Below, in pieces: positions 7,288 through 13,570 of a DNA stretch of 13,776 nt. Under the pieces are notes generated by a model. That model made no database searches and was not told the origin of the DNA. It was given only the letters and a program-made list of their open reading frames with translations. Numbering within the stretch: the first letter of the stretch is position 1; every line of letters starts with the position of its first letter. Source of the stretch: CAWEHQ01 sp051001995 (GTDB lineage Bacteria > Actinomycetota > Thermoleophilia > Solirubrobacterales > Thermoleophilaceae); NCBI GenBank assembly GCA_051001995.1, contig JBPCMT010000186.1, positions 1-13,776 on the forward strand, written 5' to 3'. The translations under genes and the position numbers were made by a program.

Positions 7288-7914
7288 GTGCAGGCTCCGC
7301 GCACCGATCAGCTCAAGGCGTCGCCGCGCATGTTCGAGTCGGACTTCCTCGACTGGTTCTCGCGCGTGCACCCCCTCATCCCGCTCGCGATCTTCGGGCC
7401 GGGGATCGCGATCCTGCTCGCCCTCGCGGCGACCCGTCTCGGAGCGGCCGCGCTAGTCCTGCTGGTGCTCGGCGGGTACCTGTTCTGGACGCTCACCGAA
7501 TACTGGATGCACCGAATCGTCTTTCACTTCGAGCCCGAGGAGGGCATCGGCGCGAAGCTGCACTGGATCATCCACGGCGTCCACCACGACCATCCGAACG
7601 ATCCCAAGCGGCTCGTCATGCCGCCGGGCGTCTCCGTTCCGCTGTCGCTCGGGTTCTTCGGCCTCTTCTGGCTCGTGCTCGGGCTGGACCAGGCGTTCGC
7701 GTTCGGGGCGGGCTTCTGGGCGGGGTACCTCGCCTACGACTCGATCCACTACCACCTACACCACCACGCGCCGCGCACGCGGCTCGGGCGCTGGCTGCGC
7801 GAGCTTCACATGCGCCACCACTTCCAGGACGACACGGTCGGGTTCGGCATCTCCGCGCCGTGGTGGGACCGGGTCTTTCGCACCGCGGTCCCGAAGATCA
7901 GCGCGCGGCGATAG
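7288..7914 (+). CDS. Fatty acid hydroxylase / sterol desaturase superfamily membrane protein
   Basis: 208 residues with four hydrophobic segments and the His clusters of the membrane di-iron hydroxylases: H75-x4-H80 (HRIVFH), H96 to H102 (HGVHHDH), H154 to H160 (HYHLHHH) and H174 to H178 (HMRHH). Spacing and length resemble the C-terminal domain of fatty acid 2-hydroxylase, without the cytochrome b5 domain of eukaryotic enzymes. It probably uses O2 and an external electron donor to hydroxylate a lipid acyl chain in the membrane; the substrate is not known. The GTG at 7288 is favoured by TAGGCT eight bases upstream; an ATG at 7330 is the alternative and would remove 14 polar residues. The next gene on the strand is the damaged topoisomerase, 49 bp downstream. 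Confidence 0.85.
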   Translation: MQAPRTDQLKASPRMFESDFLDWFSRVHPLIPLAIFGPGIAILLALAATRLGAAALVLLVLGGYLFWTLTEYWMHRIVFHFEPEEGIGAKLHWIIHGVHHDHPNDPKRLVMPPGVSVPLSLGFFGLFWLVLGLDQAFAFGAGFWAGYLAYDSIHYHLHHHAPRTRLGRWLRELHMRHHFQDDTVGFGISAPWWDRVFRTAVPKISARR

Positions 7915-7963
7915 TCAGCCGCTGGGGGCTCGCAGCCCGCAGGTCCAGCATGAGGACGGCCAC

Positions 7964-8771
7964 ATGCCGCGCCTGAAGCGCGTCGATCCCTCGGACGCCG
8001 GCATCGGTCGCCGCGGGCGCGGGCGTGGCTTCGAGTACCTGAGCCCCGACGGGGATCGGATGACCGACCCGGACGTGATCGCGCGAATCCGGTCGCTCGC
8101 GATCCCGCCCGCGTGGCGCGACGTGTGGATCTGCCCTCACCCGATGGGCCACATCCAGGCCACTGGGACCGACGACGCCGGACGCAGGCAGTACCGCTAC
8201 CACGACCGCTGGCGCGAGCGACGCGACCGCGAGAAATTCGACTCGATGGTCGACTTCGCGCGCTCTCTGTCGGTGATGCGAAAGCGGGTCGCCAGGGACC
8301 TCAGGCGCGACGGGATGGAGCGTAAGCGCGTCCTGGCCTGCGCGGTCCGACTGCTCGAGCTCGGCTTCTTTCGGATCGGCGGGGAGGAGTACGCGGCTGG
8401 CAACGACTCCTATGGGCTCGCCACGATGCTCAAGACCACGTCGCGATCGAGGGCGACCAGATCACGTTCGACTATCCGGCCAAGAGCGGCCAGCAGCGCG
8501 TGCAGCCGATGGCCGACAGGGAGATCGCCGAGGTCGTCAGCAGGCTCAAGCGCCGGCGTCAGGGCTGTGAGCTCCTGGCCTACAAGCGAGGCGGGCGCTG
8601 GGTCGAGATCCGCGCGTCTTCGACCGCTACCGAAGCGGGCTGACGATCGGCGGCGTGCTGGGAGAGGTCGCCGACGATCCGGACCTCGGCGGCATCCACG
8701 GCCCGGTGGAGGTCGCCGTCCTCGACCTGATCACCGACAGCGAGTCGGAGGCGATCGAGAAGGTCGCCTAG
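7964..8771 (+). pseudogene. DNA topoisomerase IB, disrupted by a frameshift and an internal deletion
   Basis: The first frame (7964-8434) gives a normal bacterial TopIB N-terminus: GFEYLSPDGDRMTDPDVIARI, AIPPAWRDVWICPHPMGHIQATG, RRQYRYHDRWRERRDREKF, then LGFFRIGGEEYAAGNDSYGLATMLK. A one-base loss near 8435-8437 shifts the homology to the next frame, which reads THVAIEGDQITFDYPAKSG to LLAYKRGGRWVEIRA and stops at 8641. From about 8607 the third frame carries the family C-terminus, DPRVFDRYRSGLTIGGVLGEV, to the TAG at 8769-8771. The region between RWVEIRA and DPRVF, which should hold most catalytic residues including the active Tyr, is missing, roughly 100 residues by my memory of the family. 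Intact enzymes relax supercoils by transient 3'-phosphotyrosine nicking. A GAGGA precedes the ATG. The lesion is either true decay or assembly error. Confidence 0.88.
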
Positions 8772-8824
8772 ATGGTTGATTCCAGGGCCGCGTGGCTGGG
8801 CGGGTCGTGGAATCAACCATCTAG
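8768..8824. repeat. Perfect 17-bp inverted repeat with 23-base spacer
   Basis: CTAGATGGTTGATTCCA (8768-8784) and TGGAATCAACCATCTAG (8808-8824) are exact reverse complements. The arms are AT-rich compared with their surroundings. The left arm contains the stop codon of the topoisomerase remnant; the right arm overlaps a TAGAGT -10 candidate and ends 11 bases before the next start codon. It could be an operator, an RNA hairpin or a small mobile-element remnant. No other copy is present in the window. Confidence 0.9.
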
Positions 8825-8827
8825 AGT
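8822..8827 (+). promoter_or_regulatory. Candidate -10 box (TAGAGT) for the eRF1-like gene
   Basis: TAGAGT, eight bases, then ATG 8836. Its first three bases belong to the right arm of the inverted repeat, so a protein bound there could block the promoter. There is no Shine-Dalgarno. Confidence 0.35.
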
Positions 8828-8835
8828 GCGTGGCG

Positions 8836-9975
8836 ATGCAGGTCGGACAGATCGACGGCGACACGATCCGGCGGCTGGCGAGCTACGAGTCGCAGGGGTC
8901 GCCGGTTCTCAGCTTCTACGTCGACCTGAACCCCTCGGAGTACGCCGCGGCAGGGGCGCGCAGCACGGCCGTGCGATCGCTCGTGGACGACGCGCATCGG
9001 CGGATCGAGGCGGGCGAGGGACTGTCGCACGACGAGCGCAAGCAGGGGCTCGAGGCCGTCCAGCGGGTGCGCGACTGGTTCGAGGGCTCCGGGTTCTCGG
9101 TCGAGGCCGCGCACGGGATCGCCGTCTTCGCCTGCGCCCAGGACGACCTGTTCGAGGTCTTGAAGCTGCCGCGATCCGTGGCGAGCGAGCTCGTAGTGGA
9201 CCGCAAGCCGTTCGTCGAGCCGCTGCTGGAGATGGCGGTCGGCGGTGGATGGTGCGTGCTGCTCGCGAGCCGAGACGTGGCGCGGATGTTTCGCGGCGGC
9301 GTGGATCGGCTGGACGAGGTTGCGGCGCTCGGCGAGGAGACGGCGCGAAGCGAGGGGGCACAGTCCCAGGCTCGCGACCAGGGAAGCGCCGAGGAGGAGG
9401 TGGACGACCACCTGCGACGGGTGGCGGCACTGCTCTACGAGCGGTTCAAGCGGGCGCCGTTCGAGCACCTGGCGCTTGGCGCGACGAGCGAGCTGGCGCC
9501 GCGGCTGGAGAGCGAGCTGCACCCCGACCTGCGCGCCCGCCTGGCGGGGCGGATCGACGTGGACGTCGGCAACGCGAGCGCCGACGACGTGCTGGCGGCG
9601 GCGCAGGAGTCGATGGACGAAGAGGAGCGGCGCCGCGAGGACGAGGCGCTCGGGCGCCTGCGCGAGCGCATGAGCGACGGCCGCGCCGCCGGCGGGCTCG
9701 AGAACGTGCTGGCCGCACTGACCGAGCAGCGCGTGGAGATGCTCCTGCTGGCCCACGGCTTCTCGGCCTCGGGCGCGCTCTGCCCTCAGTGCGGCTGGCT
9801 CGGCGGCGCCGAGGTGACGCGCTGTCCGGCCGACGAGACGGAGACCGAGCGCCGCGACGACATCGGCGACCTGGCGATCGATCGGGCGCTCGGCCAGTCG
9901 GCGATGGTGCTCGTGCCGCGGCGATCGACCGAGGTCGACGACCTCGGCGGCCTGGCCGCGATCCTGCGCTACTAG
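8836..9975 (+). CDS. Bacterial eRF1-like (Vms1/baeRF family) protein
   Basis: 379 residues organised like archaeo-eukaryotic release factors. An N-terminal alpha/beta domain starts with SPVLSFYVDLNPSEY (about 22-36). A middle RNase H-like domain holds WCVLLASRDVARMFRGGVDRL (about 139-159), a polar loop with GAQSQARDQGS, and VDDHLRRVAALLYERFKR. A C-terminal L7Ae/pelota-like domain follows a charged coil (about 258-282) and contains a CPQCGWL...RC zinc-ribbon-like insert (C316, C319, C330). Members of this group, including Vms1/ANKZF1 in eukaryotes, are linked to release of nascent chains from stalled ribosomes; function in bacteria is mostly predicted. The Gln-containing loop is where Vms1 carries its catalytic Gln, but the alignment here is tentative. 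ATG 8836 is preferred; an in-frame ATG at 8776 falls inside the inverted repeat and gives an unfamilylike extension. Confidence 0.78.
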   Translation: MQVGQIDGDTIRRLASYESQGSPVLSFYVDLNPSEYAAAGARSTAVRSLVDDAHRRIEAGEGLSHDERKQGLEAVQRVRDWFEGSGFSVEAAHGIAVFACAQDDLFEVLKLPRSVASELVVDRKPFVEPLLEMAVGGGWCVLLASRDVARMFRGGVDRLDEVAALGEETARSEGAQSQARDQGSAEEEVDDHLRRVAALLYERFKRAPFEHLALGATSELAPRLESELHPDLRARLAGRIDVDVGNASADDVLAAAQESMDEEERRREDEALGRLRERMSDGRAAGGLENVLAALTEQRVEMLLLAHGFSASGALCPQCGWLGGAEVTRCPADETETERRDDIGDLAIDRALGQSAMVLVPRRSTEVDDLGGLAAILRY

Positions 9976-9983
9976 CCCTGGCT

Positions 9984-10022
9984 GCGCTCTACGCCCTGCG
10001 CGCCGTGGGGCGCTCTACGCCC
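9984..10022. repeat. 13-bp direct repeat, period 26
   Basis: GCGCTCTACGCCC occurs at 9984-9996 and again at 10010-10022 without mismatch, between the 3' ends of the eRF1-like gene and the PRC-barrel gene. The second copy contains the PRC-barrel stop codon and forms part of the adjacent hairpin. Confidence 0.85.
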
Positions 10023-10025
10023 CGC
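10005..10025. terminator. Hairpin between convergent genes
   Basis: GGGGCG (10007-10012) pairs with CGCCCC (10018-10023) around CTCTA, and the stem can grow by a T-G and a G-C pair. It lies between converging genes and could end both transcripts. The stop codon of the minus-strand gene (10015-10017) is in the loop. There is no T-tract. Confidence 0.4.
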
Positions 10026-10896
10026 CGGCCCTGACGCCGGGGTCCTTGACCGACCGCACGGCGATCCGCCCGAGAGCGAGCGCCGCCAGCCCCGTGATCA
10101 GCGCGCCGAGGCCGAAGAAGACCGCGAGCTGCTCGAGCACCTCGAGGTCCTCGCCCGAGTGGATCGGCTTCCCGATCGGCTGAGCGAGCCCCTCGTTGCC
10201 CCAGAGCGTGCTCATGCTCGGCCCGATCGCGAACCAGACGCCGCCGACGATCGCGAGCCAGGCGCCCAGGCCGCCGCTCGCGCGGTTGGCGCTGGGCCCG
10301 AGCATCAGCCCGCCGATCAGGACGGCGACACCCGGCAGGATGTTGAGCCAGAGGCGATCGAGCGTGAACTCCCATGTCTGGTTCGGCGTGAAGCCGAAGT
10401 CGAAGTAGGGGCCGATGAACGGGATCAGCGCTCCCCACGCGCCCAGCAGGACGAGCAGGATGCCGGTGACGGCGCCGCGGCTGCGCGGCATCGCCACCGC
10501 GCTCGGCCGGCTCTCCTCGCGGTGCTCCGCCCCGGCGCCCGCACCCGCAGCGCCGGCGGCGGCGGCGGAAGGCGCGCCCGCCGCGTAGTGACGCTGGAGG
10601 TGGGCCTCCGTCTCGGGGCGCAGGTCCCGGTCGGCCGGCACGGCGGGCGAGGCCGCGACGCGCCGCTTGTCGGTCGGCACGTTGACCGTGCCGCCGGCCG
10701 CGGAGGCCTGGCCGAGCGGCACGAAGCTCCGCCTGCGCCCAAGCAAGCCGGTCTTGACGACTCCCCAGGTCGGCTGGTCAGTGCCGCGGGCCAGGTAGAC
10801 GTGCTCGAGCTTTCCGAGCTTGGAGCCGTCCTGGCCGACGACCTTCTGCCCGGCCCAGGACTGGGGGCTGGCCGTGGTCTGGTCGGTGGCTGCCAT
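10015..10896 (-). CDS. PRC-barrel domain protein with C-terminal membrane domain
   Basis: 293 residues. The N-terminal PRC-barrel (about 12-85) shows GQKVVGQDGSKLGKLEHVYL, a strand with WGVVKTGLLGRRRSFVPLGQA, and VPTDKRRVAASPAV; a DLRPETEAHLQRHYA helix follows, as often after PRC-barrels. An Ala/Gly-rich linker (about 105-125) leads to a membrane domain with four hydrophobic segments (about 141-163, 186-200, 211-227 and 256-280) and polar, Trp-containing loops. I do not recognise the membrane domain. PRC-barrels usually mediate protein contacts at membranes, so this may anchor or sense at the envelope. A good Shine-Dalgarno (AGGAGG, seven bases before the ATG) lies in the 27-bp gap after the MscS-related gene, implying co-transcription from the upstream stress-type promoter. 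Confidence 0.75.
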   Translation of the reverse strand: MAATDQTTASPQSWAGQKVVGQDGSKLGKLEHVYLARGTDQPTWGVVKTGLLGRRRSFVPLGQASAAGGTVNVPTDKRRVAASPAVPADRDLRPETEAHLQRHYAAGAPSAAAAGAAGAGAGAEHREESRPSAVAMPRSRGAVTGILLVLLGAWGALIPFIGPYFDFGFTPNQTWEFTLDRLWLNILPGVAVLIGGLMLGPSANRASGGLGAWLAIVGGVWFAIGPSMSTLWGNEGLAQPIGKPIHSGEDLEVLEQLAVFFGLGALITGLAALALGRIAVRSVKDPGVRAGGA

Positions 10897-10923
10897 GTCG
10901 GTCCTCCTGTCGCTTCGGTGAGC

Positions 10924-11799
10924 CTAGGTCGCGCGGTATGAGCCGCCGCCGGGCTCGGTGCGCTGAGGCTCGGTCGGCGCGGCTCCGGTGGCGCCCTGGT
11001 TGGTGCCGCCGTAGGCGTCGCCCTGGTCGGCCGAGCCGCTCCCCACCTCCTGCTGGGCGCGCTCCTTGCCGCGCTGGGCCTGCTCCTGACCGCGCTCGCG
11101 GCCGAGCTGGACGTCGCGCTTGACCTGCTCCTTCTGCTCCTGGCCCTTGCGGTAGGCGTCCTCGAGCATCCGCTCCGCCACCGGGCGGCCGCCGAGGCCG
11201 AAGGCGAGCGCCAGGCCGAGCGCGAGCGCCCCCATCGTCGCCGCGAACGCGATCTGCACGATCTCCGGCGCGATCTGGAGCTGGTTGAGGATCATGAAGA
11301 CCGCGATCACCATCACGAGCGCCGGCACGACGGTGGCGACGATCTTGCCGGTCGGCGTGTCGCCGAGCAGCTTCGCCACGCCGCCACCGACGGCCCCGGC
11401 GATCAGCGCCGCCAGGATGAAGATCGCGATCGCCGCGATCACGTTCGGGATGTAGGCGAGCACGTCGTTCATGAACGAAGTCAGCGCCGGGATCTGAAGC
11501 GCGCCGATCGCCGCGACGACGAAGAACGCGAACACGAAGTAGAAGACGACTCGGCCGATGCCGTTCGACGGACTCGCGTCGGGCATCACCCGATCGACGT
11601 ACTGTCGCGCGCCGGACTCCTCGAGCTTGCGGTCCACGCCGACCTTCTCGAGCACCTTTGCGATCACCTTGTGGATGACCCTGGCCACGAAGAAGCCGAT
11701 GGCCAGGATGGCCAGGAACGCGAGCAGGTGCGGCAGGAACGCAAAGAACTGGTCGAAGCCCTGCTGAAGACTGTCTCCAACGTCGACTGCGAAGACCAT
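10924..11799 (-). CDS. MscS-related conserved-TM-helix membrane protein
   Basis: 291 residues from the ATG at 11799, which follows AAGGAGGAGTG; a longer frame to 11862 has no such site. Five hydrophobic segments are visible (about 20-42, 82-103, 112-140, 152-172 and 181-203), with HLLAFLAILAIGFFVARVIHKVIAKVLEKVG at the start, typical of the conserved TM-helix repeat (PF05552) of small-conductance mechanosensitive channel relatives. The last helix and its ALALGLALAFGLGGRPVAERML end look like the pore helix and exit of MscS-type proteins, but the beta-domain of true MscS is absent. Instead, a highly charged Gln/Glu/Lys/Arg helix (about 206-252) and a Gly/Thr/Pro-rich tail follow. A role in osmotic adaptation is inferred. 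It is the first gene of an operon with the PRC-barrel gene. Confidence 0.82.
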   Translation of the reverse strand: MVFAVDVGDSLQQGFDQFFAFLPHLLAFLAILAIGFFVARVIHKVIAKVLEKVGVDRKLEESGARQYVDRVMPDASPSNGIGRVVFYFVFAFFVVAAIGALQIPALTSFMNDVLAYIPNVIAAIAIFILAALIAGAVGGGVAKLLGDTPTGKIVATVVPALVMVIAVFMILNQLQIAPEIVQIAFAATMGALALGLALAFGLGGRPVAERMLEDAYRKGQEQKEQVKRDVQLGRERGQEQAQRGKERAQQEVGSGSADQGDAYGGTNQGATGAAPTEPQRTEPGGGSYRAT

Positions 11800-11840
11800 C
11801 ACTCCTCCTTGGCTGGCTGACGAAGCGTGCGAGCAGTCGC

Positions 11841-11864
11841 TACCCGGACCGGGGCGTTCCAAAC
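11841..11864 (-). promoter_or_regulatory. Candidate SigB/SigF-type promoter for the MscS-related operon
   Basis: On the minus strand GTTT (11864-11861), preceded by another G, 15 bases, then GGGTA (11845-11841). It lies 41 bases before the ATG and matches the GGTTT-N15-GGGTA form known for mycobacterial SigF. Confidence 0.6.
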
Positions 11865-11930
11865 CGCAACGGCACGCCGCAGGCGGTCGCGCCGCGCCAG
11901 GGTCAGCGCACGCGACTCAACCCGCCAGCC

Positions 11931-12398
11931 TCAGAACAGCAGGCTACGCCGGCGGCCCTGGCGCTCGAAGTAGCGCTGGTGGTACTCCTCCGCGCGCCAG
12001 AAATCGGATGCCGGCGTGACCTCCGTGACGATCGGGCTCCGATGGCGAGCCTGCGCGCGCTCGCGTGAGGCGATCGCCGCGACCTCCTGCTCGGGCGAGT
12101 GGAAGAAGATCGCGGAGCGGTACTGGGTCCCGACGTCCGGTCCCTGGCGGTTGGGAGTCGTCGGGTCGTGCAGCTCCCAGAACTTCTCGACCAGCTCCTC
12201 GTAGGAGACCCGCTCGGGGTCGAAGTCGATCTCGACCACCTCGGCGTGCCCGGTGTCGCCCGAGCACACGTCCTCATAGCTCGGCTCCGAGCGCTCGCCG
12301 CCCGAATAGCCGGAGGTCACCTCGAGCACGCCGGGCGCGTCCCGGAAGGCGGCCTCTACTCCCCAGAAGCACCCTGCGCCGAACATCGCCTTCTCCAC
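11931..12398 (-). CDS. msrA: Peptide methionine sulfoxide reductase A
   Basis: 155 residues, slightly shorter than many MsrA proteins. The catalytic GCFWG motif is near the N-terminus (Cys10), followed by VEAAFRDAPGVLEVTSGYSGG, EVVEIDFDPERVSYEELVEKFWELHDPT, the RQGPDVGTQYRSAIF substrate-site segment and EEYHQRYFE near the end. It reduces methionine S-sulfoxide, free or in proteins, with thioredoxin, repairing oxidative damage in the cytoplasm. No resolving Cys is visible in the C-terminal tail (RQGRRRSLLF), so the electron route may differ from E. coli MsrA. The start is GTG 12398, with AGGAGG six bases upstream. The gene is divergent from the DUF892 gene over a 152-bp gap that holds both promoters. 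Confidence 0.94.
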   Translation of the reverse strand: MEKAMFGAGCFWGVEAAFRDAPGVLEVTSGYSGGERSEPSYEDVCSGDTGHAEVVEIDFDPERVSYEELVEKFWELHDPTTPNRQGPDVGTQYRSAIFFHSPEQEVAAIASRERAQARHRSPIVTEVTPASDFWRAEEYHQRYFERQGRRRSLLF

Positions 12399-12430
12399 GA
12401 CAAGCCTCCTGTGGTCGAGTCCCGACGTAC

Positions 12431-12436
12431 AGGCTA
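12431..12436 (-). promoter_or_regulatory. Candidate -10 box (TAGCCT) for msrA
   Basis: TAGCCT on the minus strand, 32 bases before the GTG, would give a leader of about 25 nt containing the AGGAGG. No -35 at the usual spacing was recognised. Confidence 0.3.
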
Positions 12437-12487
12437 GTCAACGGCCGGCCGCTCGCCGTGGCCCTGAACGGGGGTCGTAAGGGGACT

Positions 12488-12512
12488 GTTTCCGGTCGGC
12501 CGCCCGCGGGTA
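12488..12512 (+). promoter_or_regulatory. Candidate SigB/SigF-type promoter for the DUF892 gene
   Basis: GTTT (12488-12491), 16 bases, then GGGTA (12508-12512). The expected start point near 12520 gives a leader of about 30 nt that contains the AGGAGG at 12538-12543. Confidence 0.6.
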
Positions 12513-12550
12513 GGTACCCCCGCTACCGCCGAACCCCAGGAGGCTTGCCG

Positions 12551-13570
12551 ATGAACTCGGAGCAGAAGGTCATCCAGCACCTGAGCGTGGCCCACGCGAC
12601 GGAGCTCGCGCTCGTGCAGACGCTGCGCGCCCACATCGCGCTCACCCCGCGCGGCTCGTATCGTTCGGCGCTCGAGCGCCATCTCGACGAAACGAAGGAC
12701 CACGCCGTGCGCATCCAACGACGGCTCGCGCAGCTCGGCGAGAGCCGTAACCCGGTCCAAGCCGGGCTGGCGCTGATGGAGACGGCCGTCGGTCAGGCGC
12801 TCGCCCTCTCGAAGGCGCCGATCGACATGCTGCGCGGGACGAGCGCCGAGGAGAAGCTGCTGCGAAACGCCCGCGACGAGTGCGCCACCGAGGGGCTCGA
12901 GATCGGGCTGTACACCGAGGTCGAACACGTCGCGCACGCCGTCGGCGACGACGCGACCGCCGACCTGGCGGCCGAGATCCGCGCCGACGAGGAGCGGATG
13001 CTCGAGACCCTCAAGGGCGAGATCCCCGGCCTGGCCGCGGCGACTGTCAGCGCGGACGTGGACGGGGTGCCGGTCTATGACCCGACCACCACGGGGGCCG
13101 CGGATGCCGCCCGCACCACCGGTCGCGCGGGCAAGAGCGCCGCGCGCGTGGCCGGCTCGCGCGCGAAGGCCACGGCTCGCCAGGCGCGCAAGGTGCCCGG
13201 CGTGTCGCAGGCCGAGGGCGGGGTCAAGGGAGCCGTCGCGTCCGAGGAGGACCTGGCGATCCCCGGCTATGACTCGAAGAACGCCTCGGAGATCGTCAGC
13301 GCCCTGACCGGGCTCTCGCAGATCGACCTCGGCAAGGTCGACGCCTACGAGCGGCGCCACCAGGACCGCACCACGATCCTCCAGAAGATCGACACGCTGC
13401 GGGGGTCCGAGCCGTGGCCGGGCTACGACGAGCTGACCGTGGACGAGGTGACGATCGCGCTGAGCGGCGACCGCGCCGATGAGGCCGATGCCGTGCGCGA
13501 GTACGAGCGCCGCCACAAGAGCCGCGCCGGCGTGCTCGAGGCCACGCAGCGGGAGGAGGCGCGCGCCTAG
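12551..13570 (+). CDS. DUF892 (YciF-type) ferritin-like protein with C-terminal tandem repeat
   Basis: 339 residues, about twice the length of a plain DUF892 protein. The N-terminal four-helix domain (about 1-160) has HLSVAHATELALVQTLRAHI, ALERHLDETKDHAVRIQRRLAQLG, a middle helix ECATEGLEIGLYTEVEHVAHAV and EIRADEERMLETLKGEIP, with Glu/His positions typical of ferritin-like folds. A Thr/Ala/Arg-rich linker (about 178-225) resembles a basic low-complexity tail. Two related modules of about 45 residues follow (about 236-283 and 288-333), both reading PGYD..., then a Glu-Ile/Val helix, a Leu, and YERRH-x-x-R. AGGAGG seven bases before the ATG fixes the start. YciF-type proteins are stress-induced and of unknown chemistry. 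The promoter pattern upstream supports stress induction. Confidence 0.85.
   Translation: MNSEQKVIQHLSVAHATELALVQTLRAHIALTPRGSYRSALERHLDETKDHAVRIQRRLAQLGESRNPVQAGLALMETAVGQALALSKAPIDMLRGTSAEEKLLRNARDECATEGLEIGLYTEVEHVAHAVGDDATADLAAEIRADEERMLETLKGEIPGLAAATVSADVDGVPVYDPTTTGAADAARTTGRAGKSAARVAGSRAKATARQARKVPGVSQAEGGVKGAVASEEDLAIPGYDSKNASEIVSALTGLSQIDLGKVDAYERRHQDRTTILQKIDTLRGSEPWPGYDELTVDEVTIALSGDRADEADAVREYERRHKSRAGVLEATQREEARA

Noticed and set aside
7926..7938. GGGCT-CGC-AGCCC mini-hairpin after the hydroxylase gene
   Set aside because: Short stem with a three-base loop, no T-tract, and the next gene follows closely in the same direction.
8776..8835. N-terminal extension of the eRF1-like protein from the in-frame ATG at 8776
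   Set aside because: It would translate the inverted repeat and gives residues unlike the family; the family-like sequence begins at 8836.
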